Part shown: piece after piece, positions 19,206-30,071 of the stretch
Numbering within the stretch: the stretch's first letter is position 1
How the letters are laid out: each line of letters begins with the position of its first letter
From: Mangrovimonas sp. TPBH4
GTDB taxonomy: Bacteria > Bacteroidota > Bacteroidia > Flavobacteriales > Flavobacteriaceae
Assembly (NCBI RefSeq): GCF_001280505.1
Contig: NZ_LBIO01000037.1
Location: 354,881-418,880, forward strand
Direction of reading: 5' to 3'
DNA length: 64,000 nt
The notes under the pieces: generated by a model
What the model was told of the DNA's origin: nothing
The model's input: only the letters and a program-made list of their open reading frames with translations
Database searches by the model: none
Position numbers and translations under genes: made by a program

Positions 19206-20614
19206 TGAGTCAAATGAAAAGGGCATTGAAAATATATGTAATTTTAATGTGTGTGTTGGTTCAAACGGTTTGGGCTCAGAGCATTCGTAAAAATTATCAG
19301 GAAATGACCGAGTACGAAAGAGAGGAGTTGGTCAATGCGTTTTACGAACTTCGTAATGGTCCTGATTTGGTAGCAGATTTGGCCCAGTTTCACTCAGATT
19401 TTTTCAATTTTGATGATGATGATGACCCCACACAGCTAGATATCCATTTTAATCTCCCTGATGAACCTGAACGTCAAATTTTCTTTGCATGGCATCGGTA
19501 TCAAATGTTTGAAATGGAACAGGCCATGCAGGAGCTAAACCCTGATATAAGCCTTCCTTGGTGGGATTCTTCTGTAGATCAATCTATATTTTCTCCTGTA
19601 TGGGCCGATGATTTCATGGGATCCTTCGATCAAGCATGGGACCTGCAAAGGAATTATGCAACGGTAAACGATGTCGATTTATTACCTACCCCTCAAGATG
19701 TGATTGATGTACAGTCTATACCTTTACAAGAGTTTTTGGAGTATGCCAATACTATGGAAAGAGGGCGTGTTCATACAGGAGCCCATAGGTGGGTTGGAGG
19801 GGCCATGCCTTCTCCTATGTCTCCTAGGGATCCAATATTTTATTTGCACCATACCTTTGTGGACAAATTGTGGGATGACTGGGAAACAGCCAATCCAGGA
19901 GGTTCATCTCACATTATAACCTCAATGCTACGTTATGATGGTACCTATGTGTTTGATGGAGAAACATTGCCTTTAGTAGATCCAGATGATATTGTTGACA
20001 GCAAAGTGCTTGGCGTGTTTTACGCTGAAAATCAATTGGCTGATCTGTCAGACTATACCGTATCCAATACCCATCATGATTTAGAGAATTTTTATTATCA
20101 ATTTGTGATAGATGTTGGAGATAACTTTTTAGTACCCTCGGCCTCAAACTGTCAGGTTACCTCCGTAAATCAAATAAATTTATTGCCAGGATTTACGGCG
20201 CAATCGGGAAGTTCTTTTGTTGCTACGATTGATACAGAAAATCAAGCTTCAAGGTTGGATAATACAAGTTTATTGGCTTCCAGAATTAATAATCCAAATC
20301 CGTTTGATTATGATCCAGCAATCCTCAACAAAGAGGCGTATAATCCAATTGACCCTAGTTTCGAATCGATTATTTCAGTTTCTCCCAATCCCTTCGATAC
20401 ATATTTAGACCTGAAAATTGAAGACACAAACAAGCTAGGGATGGATGAGGTTGTGATTTATGATATTTCCGGCCGTGTAGTATTAGATAGAGTTTTTGAG
20501 AATACTGAGGCTTATCATTTGGATTATCTGAATTATTTGGAGAGTGGCGTCTATATTGTGGAGATTTTGAATAATAGAAAATTGGTATTGAGGAAGAAAA
20601 TAATAAAAGAATAA
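19205..20614 (+). CDS. Tyrosinase-family copper oxidase with T9SS sorting domain
   Basis: This 469-residue secreted protein has a signal peptide ending TVWAQ; an alternative start is Met4. The type 3 copper sites are both recognisable: CuA His63, His81 and His97 (FFAWHRYQMFEME), and CuB His190, His194 (VHTGAH) and His215/216 (FYLHHTFVDKLW). PWWD at ~118 is also typical. The C-terminal ~80 residues (SVSPNPFDTYLDL, then ISGRVV and GVYIVEI) form a type A T9SS sorting domain, so the enzyme should be exported by the type IX system and attached to or released from the surface. Tyrosinases oxidise phenols to o-quinones; the natural substrate here is unknown. It overlaps the FN3 gene by one base (TAATG). 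Confidence 0.88.
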   Translation: MSQMKRALKIYVILMCVLVQTVWAQSIRKNYQEMTEYEREELVNAFYELRNGPDLVADLAQFHSDFFNFDDDDDPTQLDIHFNLPDEPERQIFFAWHRYQMFEMEQAMQELNPDISLPWWDSSVDQSIFSPVWADDFMGSFDQAWDLQRNYATVNDVDLLPTPQDVIDVQSIPLQEFLEYANTMERGRVHTGAHRWVGGAMPSPMSPRDPIFYLHHTFVDKLWDDWETANPGGSSHIITSMLRYDGTYVFDGETLPLVDPDDIVDSKVLGVFYAENQLADLSDYTVSNTHHDLENFYYQFVIDVGDNFLVPSASNCQVTSVNQINLLPGFTAQSGSSFVATIDTENQASRLDNTSLLASRINNPNPFDYDPAILNKEAYNPIDPSFESIISVSPNPFDTYLDLKIEDTNKLGMDEVVIYDISGRVVLDRVFENTEAYHLDYLNYLESGVYIVEILNNRKLVLRKKIIKE

Positions 20615-20668
20615 TAGGCAGGGTGCTTGCTTAGGATTTTAGGGAATTAATTAATAGTAGATATTGGG

Positions 20669-22006
20669 ATGTTAGAGTTGTTTAGGCAAAAGGTGTTTTG
20701 GTGTGTTGACTTCATCAAAGGCAATCATATTAAAAATCAGTATACGGAGGTGAAAGGGATTCTGAAAAACCTTAATTCGATTACCTCTAAGGAAAAACAA
20801 AAAGTTAATTTAAACGCAATTTTACAGCATGCGGTTGCTACTACACCATTTTATAAAGACTATAAAGGGTATAAAACGCTCTCCGATTTCCCGGTTATAG
20901 ACAAAAATATAATAGTAAATTATTACAATGATTTTAAATCATCTAATTACTTAGATAAAGAAAATTTTTCTGCATACACAAGTGGTTCAACTGGGACTCC
21001 TTTCAAAGTATATCAAAATCTTCATAAAAAGTTTAGGAACACTGCCGATGTGATTTATTTCGCCGAATTAACAGGGTTTAATGTTGGAGATAAACTATTC
21101 TATATTCGGCATTGGGATCAATACAATAGTAAAACGCCCTTAGAAGCATGGAAACGACATATTTATATGCACCCTGTTTCAAAATTGACGAATAGGGATA
21201 TTGAAGGTCTGTTGGGTGAAATCGAGAAAAATAACTCTAGCAAAGGTATTGTATCCTATGCCTCGGCATTGGATGAAATAAGGGATTATATTTTGAAATC
21301 AGGAAGAAAAGCTCCCAGTGATTGTGGGCTTAAATCCATAATTGCTGTTGGAGAAAAATTGAACCAAGAAACCAAAGAGGTTATAGAAAGCTATTATAAT
21401 GTAGAGGTTGTCTCCAGATATTCCAATGTGGAAAACGGTATAATTGCTCAGCAATTATTGGGTCATAAAAATGGCTTTTATATTAATTGGGCTAGTTACT
21501 ACGTGGAAATTTTAAAACTTAATAGTCCTGAACCAGTTGAAAAGGGTGAGTTGGGAAGAATAGTGGTAACAGATTTGTTTAATAAGTGTATGCCGATGAT
21601 ACGGTATGACACGGGCGATATTGGTATGATGGATTATGAAAAGGGACATGTTGACGAGTATCCGGTTTTGATGAACATTGAAGGTAGAAAGATGGATATG
21701 ATTTTCGATTCCAAGGGTAATTTCATTTCATCATATGCTGTATACAATATTTTAAAGTATCCTCATATAAAACAATATCAATTCATTCAAGAAAGTGACA
21801 AACGATACTTGTTTAAATTAAATGTGGACAAGTCTTTTAACTCAGAAGGTGAGATTAGAAAAGAATTCATAAATTTATTAGGTGTCGATGCAGAAATTGA
21901 ATTTGAATATGTAAATGAAATTCCTTTGCTTTCTTCTGGAAAAAGAAAATTTGTGGTTAACAAAAGTCAGAAGGCATCCAAAGATAGAGGCATGGCAGCT
22001 ATATAA
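20669..22006 (+). CDS. CapK/PaaK-like adenylate-forming enzyme
   Basis: This 445-residue protein resembles the phenylacetate-CoA ligase/CapK group of adenylate-forming enzymes. Visible motifs are the phosphate-binding loop SAYTSGSTGTPF, the central YRF-like SRYSNVENG, and MIRYDTGDIG. The C-terminal lid ends in SSGKRKFV with a conserved Lys. Members of this branch are often encoded in capsule and exopolysaccharide clusters, where the substrate is unknown. It is 21 bp upstream of an ATP-grasp gene and likely co-transcribed. No signal peptide is present, so it is cytoplasmic. True phenylacetate catabolism is unlikely because no other paa gene is near. Confidence 0.75.
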   Translation: MLELFRQKVFWCVDFIKGNHIKNQYTEVKGILKNLNSITSKEKQKVNLNAILQHAVATTPFYKDYKGYKTLSDFPVIDKNIIVNYYNDFKSSNYLDKENFSAYTSGSTGTPFKVYQNLHKKFRNTADVIYFAELTGFNVGDKLFYIRHWDQYNSKTPLEAWKRHIYMHPVSKLTNRDIEGLLGEIEKNNSSKGIVSYASALDEIRDYILKSGRKAPSDCGLKSIIAVGEKLNQETKEVIESYYNVEVVSRYSNVENGIIAQQLLGHKNGFYINWASYYVEILKLNSPEPVEKGELGRIVVTDLFNKCMPMIRYDTGDIGMMDYEKGHVDEYPVLMNIEGRKMDMIFDSKGNFISSYAVYNILKYPHIKQYQFIQESDKRYLFKLNVDKSFNSEGEIRKEFINLLGVDAEIEFEYVNEIPLLSSGKRKFVVNKSQKASKDRGMAAI

Positions 22007-22027
22007 AGGACCTAAAATAGCAATAGT

Positions 22028-23059
22028 ATGAAGCAGAATAGATTAGCTGTATTCTTAAAAGATAAAAATAAGAAGCCCCCATTAAAAATAATAAAGGAAT
22101 GTACGGTGCTTTTGTTTCAGAAAAAGGAAATCCCTTTTTATTACTTCAAATATCTATATCGAAAAAATGTGGACAATTATCAAGATTACATTGGTACTAA
22201 AGAAGCTAATAGAATAAAATACAAAGACACATTTCATAAAGAGGAATACCTGACAATTATTTCAAATAAACTTAATTTTTCACTGTTTTGTAAACAAAAT
22301 GATTTGCCAGTCCCCGCTTTGATTAGCTATAATTTTGAGTCACATTTTTTTTATAAAAAGCAATTGTATGTTGTTGAAAAGGGAAAGGAGTTACTGGATT
22401 TTTTTAAAATGGTTTTTGAGGATTCTGGGCATTCTGTGATTTTCCTTAAGCCCATTTCTCTTTATGGAGGGACAGGTTGCTATAGATTATCCAAAGACAA
22501 TTTAGAGAAGGATTTAGAACTACATAGAGATTTTATTTTGCAGAATTGTTGCATTCATGAGGAGGTGGTTATTCAACATGAGAATGTCAATAAAATTCAT
22601 CCCAACTGTGTAAATACCATTAGGGTAGAAACATTTATTGACAAGCAAAACGAAATCCATATTTTATCTGCTTTTATGCGATTTGGTGTGGGGAGTGGTT
22701 TTGTGGACAATGCTCATGCTGGAGGTTTTTATGTAGGGATAGATCTTGAAAGTGGAACGTTAAGGGAAGTTGGCCATCAATATATGGAGTATGGAGGGGC
22801 GGAGTACACAGAGCATCCAGATTCTGGATTTGTGTTTAAAGGATATAAAATCCCTTTTTTTAAAGAAGTTAAAGAATTGGTGTTTCAGGCTGTGAATTGT
22901 CTCCCAGATCGTTATATTGGCTGGGATATTGCAGTTTCCAAGGATGGGCCTGTAATAATTGAAGCTAATGAATATCCTTCTATTTTCATGGCGGATATCG
23001 CATTTGGAGGATATTTAAAACACCCTTTGTATCGGGGTATTTTGGAGGAAGTTAGTTGA
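22028..23059 (+). CDS. ATP-grasp protein of the sugar-transfer-associated type
   Basis: This 343-residue protein resembles ATPgrasp_ST proteins. The recognisable parts are FLKPISLYGGTGC (nucleotide-binding Lys and Gly loop), IHPNCVNTIRVETF, FMRFGVGSGFVDNAHAGG, and the metal-binding end GWDIAVSKDGPVIIEANEYP. ATP-grasp enzymes join a carboxylate to an amine or thiol through an acyl phosphate. This branch is found in polysaccharide and capsule loci, and its products are not established. It probably acts with the CapK-like enzyme just upstream, both modifying a cell-surface polymer. That is inference from adjacency. A bidirectional terminator follows at once. Confidence 0.75.
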   Translation: MKQNRLAVFLKDKNKKPPLKIIKECTVLLFQKKEIPFYYFKYLYRKNVDNYQDYIGTKEANRIKYKDTFHKEEYLTIISNKLNFSLFCKQNDLPVPALISYNFESHFFYKKQLYVVEKGKELLDFFKMVFEDSGHSVIFLKPISLYGGTGCYRLSKDNLEKDLELHRDFILQNCCIHEEVVIQHENVNKIHPNCVNTIRVETFIDKQNEIHILSAFMRFGVGSGFVDNAHAGGFYVGIDLESGTLREVGHQYMEYGGAEYTEHPDSGFVFKGYKIPFFKEVKELVFQAVNCLPDRYIGWDIAVSKDGPVIIEANEYPSIFMADIAFGGYLKHPLYRGILEEVS

Positions 23060-23070
23060 AAAATAACATA

Positions 23071-23104
23071 AAAAAACCGAAGCTATTGAGCTTCGGTTTT
23101 TTTA
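23071..23104. terminator. Bidirectional terminator between ATP-grasp gene and groEL
   Basis: A 14-bp inverted repeat (aaaaaaccgaagct and its complement, loop attg) has an A tract on the left and a T tract on the right. It can stop transcription from both converging genes. Confidence 0.88.
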
Positions 23105-23121
23105 TGTTTATAGTTTTGACA

Positions 23122-24771
<1,650 letters not shown>

Positions 24772-24836
24772 TTAATTTGAAATATTTTTAAACGTTAAAC
24801 TCATTGAGAGCATTAATGGAATATATCGAAAAGAAA

Positions 24837-25112
24837 TTAGACAATTGCAAGAATGTCACTTTCTCTCATGATCAAATAATCTTTACCTTCCAATTTAAGC
24901 TCAGTACCGGCATATTTTCCGTATAATACCATTTCACCAACTTGTACAGTCATAGGTTCGTCTTTGGTTCCGTTACCTACAGCAATAACTTTTCCTTTTT
25001 GGGGTTTTTCCTTGGCAGTATCAGGGATAATGATTCCTGAAGCTGTTTTAGTTTCTGCTTCTACAGGCTCAATAAGAACTCTGTCTGCTAATGGTTTAAT
25101 GTTTAATCCCAT
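24837..25112 (-). CDS. groES: Co-chaperonin GroES (10 kDa)
   Basis: This 91-residue protein starts [16 protein letters not shown] and contains the mobile loop [18 protein letters not shown] and the roof segment GKVIAVGNG. It caps the GroEL ring. An in-frame extension reaches 25196, but its 28 residues are not GroES-like and cover the candidate promoter, so the ATG at 25110-25112 is the start. It is the first gene of the groESL operon. Confidence 0.98.
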   Translation of the reverse strand: MGLNIKPLADRVLIEPVEAETKTASGIIIPDTAKEKPQKGKVIAVGNGTKDEPMTVQVGEMVLYGKYAGTELKLEGKDYLIMRESDILAIV

Positions 25113-25165
25113 TGGTAATATATTTTTATGATTAATTAAACTTGTTTTTCGAAATTGGAAGAAGC

Positions 25166-25197
25166 CAAAAATGTGCCAATTAAAAGTGACTGACAAA
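25166..25197 (-). promoter_or_regulatory. Candidate groESL promoter
   Basis: Read on the minus strand there is TTTG (25194-25197), a 20-base spacer and CATTTTTG (25166-25173), a 7-of-8 match to the Bacteroidota -7 element TAnnTTTG. It lies about 55 bp upstream of the groES ATG. Confidence 0.5.
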
Positions 25198-25208
25198 CTT
25201 TCAGTAAC

Positions 25209-25242
25209 AAAAAAATGCCAACCTTAAAGGTTGGCATTTTTT
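25209..25242 (-). terminator. Terminator downstream of secG
   Basis: An inverted repeat built on AATGCCAACC and its complement lies between secG and groES. Its A tract on the left becomes a T tract in the minus-strand transcript. It separates the secG transcript from groESL. Confidence 0.85.
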
Positions 25243-25261
25243 ACGAATATATCTTCAGATA

Positions 25262-25624
25262 TTATTGAGCTGAATCGTTGCTTACAGCGTTAGTTTCCTG
25301 AGTGTCTGCTGGCGTTGTAGTGGCAGGCGTGTCTTGAATTGGTTGTTCTACGGAAGTATCACTGTCAAGAGCTTTGGATTCCGTAACTCCGTTTCCACCA
25401 CCAATGGCTACATTTGATAATAAAATAAGTGCCAATAGTACGGTTGCCAATCCCCAAGTACTTTTGTCCAAGAAATCGGTGGTTTTTTTAACACCTCCCA
25501 ATTGTTGGGTACCTCCACCGCCAAAAGAAGAAGATAATCCGCCTCCTTTAGGATTTTGAACCATAATCACTACTACCAACAAAAATGCGATAAGCACTAT
25601 AAGGACTAAAAATATTGTAAACAT
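25262..25624 (-). CDS. secG: Preprotein translocase subunit SecG
   Basis: This 120-residue membrane protein has two transmembrane helices (~3-21 and ~55-75) around the conserved QNPKGGGLSSSFGGGG loop, followed by a hydrophilic Thr/Asp/Ala-rich tail typical of Bacteroidota SecG. It supports SecYE during protein export. It is the last gene of a minus-strand run that includes the sigma-54 activator, lptE and a TPR-like gene. Confidence 0.95.
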   Translation of the reverse strand: MFTIFLVLIVLIAFLLVVVIMVQNPKGGGLSSSFGGGGTQQLGGVKKTTDFLDKSTWGLATVLLALILLSNVAIGGGNGVTESKALDSDTSVEQPIQDTPATTTPADTQETNAVSNDSAQ

Positions 25625-25629
25625 GCTTC

Positions 25630-26613
25630 TTATTCTTTAGTATTATTTTCTTGTAATTTTTTAACTGCTTTAATTTGGTCTGCAAAGAAACCACTTTTTT
25701 CTGGATATTTCAAACTTAAAATTTTATAAGATTGAATTGCCTTGTCATAATTTTTCTGTTCCAGATAAATTCGGGCCAAAGTTTCAGTCATTAGACCGTC
25801 ATTTTGGTTGTCATCCTTTTTATGGTTAAGCTTAGGACTTGGACTGGCCTCTTTAGAGGGGACAATTTTAGGATTGCTGTTCAGGAATTTATCAATTAAA
25901 TCCAATTTGCTGTCCATGGGCCTCGGTTTGGTTGCGGGCTCAGAGGGTTCAGAAACAGGAGGAGTTATTGATGCTTCTTCTTCTTCTTCAATAGTATCTT
26001 TTCTTTCAATAGGTTTAAAACTGGTTATCTTAAGCCATTCAGAAAAGGAGTGGGTTTCATTTTTTTCGAAATCCAAAGGTTTACCAATTTGAAGCTGTTC
26101 TTCTGGCGTTTGTTCTATATTCGCTGTGTCTACAGCTATAATTGGTGATGCTTGGTTTTCAGGAACGCTATTTTGGTAATTTGCGGTGTCGTCTTCATTA
26201 GTTTTTTCTTCAAATAGAAAAGGATCAAGGACACCTTCGGTATCTTTAATGTGCTGCTTTAGGGCATCGTCAATTAGGACACTTTTATTTACCGAAATAT
26301 CACTTTCTTCATTAACATCCAATTGCTTGATATGTTCTGAATTCTGTTTGATTTGAAATGAAATCTCATTTTGGTTAAAAGCTTCGGAAGTAATGTAATC
26401 AAATAGAATACTGCGGTCCGTCGTATAGGCTGCGGTAATTTTCAATTCTTGGTTATACTTAAAACTTTCGGTATGTTTCAAGCCTTTTAAATGCAATGCA
26501 CGTGCCGCCTGAAAATAAGGGTATTCCTTAATCACAGCAGTGATGTCACTCAATTGCTCGGAAGTAAATTCCTGAGGGTGTTGAAGTAGATATGTAATAT
26601 CCTGCAATTGCAT
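25630..26613 (-). CDS. TPR-like protein of unknown function
   Basis: I do not recognise a named family for this 327-residue hydrophilic protein. The N-terminal ~75 residues (YLLQHPQEFTSEQL, YPYFQAARALHLKGL) and the C-terminal TETLARIYLEQKNYDKAIQSYKILSLKYPEKS look like helical TPR units, and the middle is acidic and low in complexity. There is no signal peptide, so it should be cytoplasmic. It sits between lptE (13 bp away) and secG (5 bp away), an arrangement that suggests co-transcription with cell-envelope genes. Confidence 0.7.
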   Translation of the reverse strand: MQLQDITYLLQHPQEFTSEQLSDITAVIKEYPYFQAARALHLKGLKHTESFKYNQELKITAAYTTDRSILFDYITSEAFNQNEISFQIKQNSEHIKQLDVNEESDISVNKSVLIDDALKQHIKDTEGVLDPFLFEEKTNEDDTANYQNSVPENQASPIIAVDTANIEQTPEEQLQIGKPLDFEKNETHSFSEWLKITSFKPIERKDTIEEEEEASITPPVSEPSEPATKPRPMDSKLDLIDKFLNSNPKIVPSKEASPSPKLNHKKDDNQNDGLMTETLARIYLEQKNYDKAIQSYKILSLKYPEKSGFFADQIKAVKKLQENNTKE

Positions 26614-26626
26614 AGGTTGAATTAAA

Positions 26627-27136
26627 TTACCATTTAGCTAATGTAGCATTAAAAATGTCTTGTGTCAACCTTTCAAAAATTTCAGCAAAGGCAGTATCTC
26701 TAGTTCCTCCAATAAGTTGCGCTGTTGCTGGGTAATCATAGAAAAAGGAAAAACGCTGTTCAAGGTCACCTTCGGGGTTGTTTCTGTCATAAAAGCGCAC
26801 ATTCACTCCTATTGTCAGCCTGTTTTGGGCCGCTTTATTTTCGGCTGTGGCCGTTGTGGGAGAAATACGGTATTCGGTAATTTCACCTTCGTACACTAAA
26901 TCACCTCCCGAGTTTACCAAGTCTAAACTGGTTTGGTTTAAAATTAAATCTTGAAGGGCAAGGGTAAAGTCCCTATCCAGGCCAGGTTCTACCAAAGCGG
27001 CATTATTTTGGAAATAATTTACCTGAAAAGTTTGTGTTCCCGCCGGAATGGAAGCTCCTGTAAATCCGTAGGATACTTTACAAGATATCATCACCAATGA
27101 CAGGGCGCATAAGATGAAGTAGGTCAAAAATCTCAT
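26627..27136 (-). CDS. lptE: LPS-assembly lipoprotein LptE
   Basis: This 169-residue lipoprotein (signal peptide ending LVMISC-KVS) matches the Bacteroidota LptE type: YGFTGASIPAGTQTFQVNYF near the start, then a central region with LVYEGEITEYRISP and a C-terminal IFERLTQDIFNATLAKW. LptE plugs the LptD barrel that places LPS in the outer membrane. Its start codon overlaps the last base of the sigma-54 activator gene, which indicates one transcript. Confidence 0.9.
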   Translation of the reverse strand: MRFLTYFILCALSLVMISCKVSYGFTGASIPAGTQTFQVNYFQNNAALVEPGLDRDFTLALQDLILNQTSLDLVNSGGDLVYEGEITEYRISPTTATAENKAAQNRLTIGVNVRFYDRNNPEGDLEQRFSFFYDYPATAQLIGGTRDTAFAEIFERLTQDIFNATLAKW

Positions 27137-28395
27137 TATAGGTCGTATTGTTTTATTTTGCGGTACAAGGTGCGTTCGCTTATACCTAGTTCGGCAGCAG
27201 CCAATTTACGTTTTCCTTGGTGACGTTCAAGGGATTTTTTAATTAATTCCAATTCCTTGTCCTGTAATGACAACGTTTCTTCTTCATCAATTTCTTCCGC
27301 AAAATGGTATTTGTCCATTGGAGTTTCAGGAACATCGATAGGTTCGTGGGTTTTCTCTGGAATGGATAACACTTCCAAGTCTTCTATATTGCTTTCGTCG
27401 TCATCAGTATTACCGTAAATTTTGGAAATCAAGCCTTCATGATCCTTCTGAATATCTTGGACATTGCCATTTTTCATGAGCTCCATGGTCAATTTCTTCA
27501 AATCGTTCAAGTCACTTTTCATGTCAAAAAGTACCTTGTAAAGAATTTCCCTTTCGCTGCTAAAATCACTTTCGGATTTAGAAGTACTAATCACCGCAGG
27601 AAGATTGCTTCCACCACTTGGTAAATAATGTTGTAAAGCTTGAGCATTTAAGGTCCTGTTGTGTTCCAAAACCGAAGCTTGCTCAGCAACATTTCGCAAT
27701 TGACGAATGTTACCGTTCCATCTGTATTTCTGCAACAAATTAATAGCATCGTCCGTAAGTTTTACGGTAGGCATTTTGTATTTCAGTGCAAAATCACTGG
27801 CAAATTTTCTGAACAATAAATGGATATCTTCTTTTCGCTCGCGAAGGGGTGGAATGTTGATTTCAACCGTACTTAAACGGTAATAAAGATCCTCACGGAA
27901 TTTCTCCTTTTTGATGGCCTCGAACATATTCACGTTGGTAGCGGCCACAATACGGACGTTGGTTTTTTGGACTTTACTGGAACCCACTTTAATAAACTCG
28001 CCATTTTCTAAGACACGTAATAAACGCACTTGAGTGGTCAAAGGTAATTCTCCAACTTCATCAAGAAATATGGTTCCGCCATCGGCGACTTCAAAATAAC
28101 CGCTACGGGTTTGGGTGGCTCCGGTGAAGGCGCCTTTTTCGTGCCCAAATAATTCACTGTCAATAGTCCCTTCTGGAATGGCACCACAGTTAACAGCAAT
28201 ATATTTTCCATGCTTTCTGTGGGAAAGCTGATGGATAATTTTCGGAATACTCTCTTTACCAACACCACTCTCTCCCGTAACCAATACCGAAATGTCCGTA
28301 GGGGCAACCTGTATGGCTTTTTCAATGGCACGATTAAGTTTAGGGTCGTTACCAATGATTCCGAATCGTTGTTTAATGGCTTGTACTGATTCCAT
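27136..28395 (-). CDS. Sigma-54-dependent transcriptional activator, Fis-type
   Basis: This 419-residue protein has an AAA+ domain with Walker A GESGVGKE (41-48), the sigma-54-contacting GAFTGA loop (88-93), and FREDLYYRLSTVEI. A ~100-residue linker rich in Asp/Glu follows, then a Fis-type helix-turn-helix at ~385-419 (LAAAELGISERTLYRKIKQY). There is no N-terminal receiver or PAS domain, so its control signal is not evident. Such activators hydrolyse ATP to open promoters held by RNA polymerase with sigma-54. It is followed directly by lptE and preceded by miaB. Confidence 0.95.
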   Translation of the reverse strand: MESVQAIKQRFGIIGNDPKLNRAIEKAIQVAPTDISVLVTGESGVGKESIPKIIHQLSHRKHGKYIAVNCGAIPEGTIDSELFGHEKGAFTGATQTRSGYFEVADGGTIFLDEVGELPLTTQVRLLRVLENGEFIKVGSSKVQKTNVRIVAATNVNMFEAIKKEKFREDLYYRLSTVEINIPPLRERKEDIHLLFRKFASDFALKYKMPTVKLTDDAINLLQKYRWNGNIRQLRNVAEQASVLEHNRTLNAQALQHYLPSGGSNLPAVISTSKSESDFSSEREILYKVLFDMKSDLNDLKKLTMELMKNGNVQDIQKDHEGLISKIYGNTDDDESNIEDLEVLSIPEKTHEPIDVPETPMDKYHFAEEIDEEETLSLQDKELELIKKSLERHQGKRKLAAAELGISERTLYRKIKQYDL

Positions 28396-28483
28396 TTATC
28401 TGTTAGATTTTAGAGTTAAGAGAAACGAATCAAAATATTTAAAGTGATATTGATTCCTTTCGCTTTGTTCTACTGTCTTTTAT

Positions 28484-29929
28484 CTAATTATTTTCTGAAT
28501 ATCCTACAGCTTCTCCAATTAAGGTGGCGGAGGTACATTCAGTAATCTTTACATTTACAAAATCTCCTACTTGGTAGTTTTCTTTAGGGAATACCACCAC
28601 GGTGTTTTGGCTGTTTCTTCCAGACCAGTGAGCGTCAGATCTTTTGGATTCTTTCTCAATCAACACTTCCTCAACTTTACCAAGATGTTGTTCGGTGCGG
28701 TACAAGGCGTGTTTTTGTTGCAATACTATGATTTCCTCCAAACGACGTTTTTTGGTCTCTGCAGGAACATCATCTTCCATTTTGCGCTCCGCCAAAGTTC
28801 CAGGTCTTTCGGAATACGCAAACATAAACCCGAAGTCGTATTTTACATATTCCATCAGGCTCAAGGTATCTTTGTGGTCTTCTTCAGTTTCGGTTGGGAA
28901 CCCAGAAATCATATCTTGAGAAATGGCACAGTCTGGAATGAGTCTTTTGATGTTGTCAATCAATTCAAAATACTCTTCACGCGTATGCTGACGGTTCATT
29001 TCCTTTAAAATACGGTTACTTCCGCTCTGTACCGGCAAATGGATGTAATTACAGATGTTATTGTGTTTAGCCATGGCTTCAATCACATCCAAAGTCATGT
29101 CCTGAGGGTTGGATGTTGAAAAGCGGAAACGCATTTTTGGTTGTGCCGTGGCGCACATTTCCAAAAGGTTTGCAAAGTTAACGGCCGTGGCTTTTTGCAT
29201 GTCTGAGGCCTTTTCGAAATCTTTCTTAAGTCCTCCACCATACCAAAGGTAACTGTCTACGTTTTGTCCCAAAAGCGTCACTTCTTTATAGCCTTTGCTC
29301 CATAGATCGTTGATTTCTTCCATAATACTCTGTGGGTCACGACTGCGCTCACGACCACGTGTAAAAGGAACGACACAGAAGGTACACATATTGTCACAAC
29401 CTCTTGTGATAGATACAAAAGCAGTAACACCGTTGGAGTTTAAACGCACAGGAGAAATATCACCATAGGTTTCTTCTTTGGAAAGAATCACGTTAACGGC
29501 ATTTCTTCCTTCATCCACTTCGGCAACAAGGTTAGGCAAGTCTTTGTAGGCGTCTGGCCCAACAACAAGGTCTACAATTTTTTCTTCCTCAAGGAATTTA
29601 CTTTTCAAGCGTTCTGCCATACAGCCCAAAACACCAACTTTCATGTTTGGGTTGATTTTTTTTACGGCATTGTATTTTTCCAAACGTTTACGAACCGTTT
29701 GTTCTGCTTTGTCTCGAATGGAGCATGTATTTACCAAAACCAAATCGGCATCTTCAAGGTTTTGGGTCGTGTTAAATCCGTTTTTAGAAAGAATCGAGGC
29801 TACAATTTCACTGTCGCTAAAATTCATTTGGCAACCATAACTTTCAATAAACAGTTTTCGCTGGTTACCTTCCTTTTGTTCTAAAACAAGGCTTTGGCCC
29901 TGCTTGTTCTCATCTATAATCTTTTCCAT
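28484..29929 (-). CDS. miaB: tRNA-2-methylthio-N6-dimethylallyladenosine synthase MiaB
   Basis: This 481-residue radical-SAM methylthiotransferase has the N-terminal UPF0004 domain (ESYGCQMNFSDSEIV, with cluster Cys residues), the radical-SAM motif RGCDNMCTFC, and a C-terminal TRAM domain (~415-475). It adds the methylthio group to i6A37 of tRNAs that read codons starting with U. Length and motif order are normal. A good promoter lies just upstream. Confidence 0.97.
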   Translation of the reverse strand: MEKIIDENKQGQSLVLEQKEGNQRKLFIESYGCQMNFSDSEIVASILSKNGFNTTQNLEDADLVLVNTCSIRDKAEQTVRKRLEKYNAVKKINPNMKVGVLGCMAERLKSKFLEEEKIVDLVVGPDAYKDLPNLVAEVDEGRNAVNVILSKEETYGDISPVRLNSNGVTAFVSITRGCDNMCTFCVVPFTRGRERSRDPQSIMEEINDLWSKGYKEVTLLGQNVDSYLWYGGGLKKDFEKASDMQKATAVNFANLLEMCATAQPKMRFRFSTSNPQDMTLDVIEAMAKHNNICNYIHLPVQSGSNRILKEMNRQHTREEYFELIDNIKRLIPDCAISQDMISGFPTETEEDHKDTLSLMEYVKYDFGFMFAYSERPGTLAERKMEDDVPAETKKRRLEEIIVLQQKHALYRTEQHLGKVEEVLIEKESKRSDAHWSGRNSQNTVVVFPKENYQVGDFVNVKITECTSATLIGEAVGYSENN

Positions 29930-29965
29930 ATATAATACTGAAGCGTTCCGTGTTCATTAAGTGTG

Positions 29966-29997
29966 CAAAGATACGATTTATTTGTAATCTATGACAA
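29966..29997 (-). promoter_or_regulatory. Promoter of miaB
   Basis: On the minus strand TTG (29995-29997), a 21-base spacer and a perfect TATCTTTG (29966-29973) match the Bacteroidota primary sigma factor consensus. The miaB ATG lies about 37 bp downstream. Confidence 0.7.
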
Positions 29998-30071
29998 GTT
30001 GACAGTGTTATTGTTAATTTTAATATGTTAATAATAAGCGCTATTTTTAACAGGTAACCAATTAATTAAAT

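Noticed and set aside
25113..25196. Extended N-terminus of GroES
   Set aside because: The 28 extra residues are not GroES-like and overlap the candidate promoter. The usual start [12 protein letters not shown] is at 25112.
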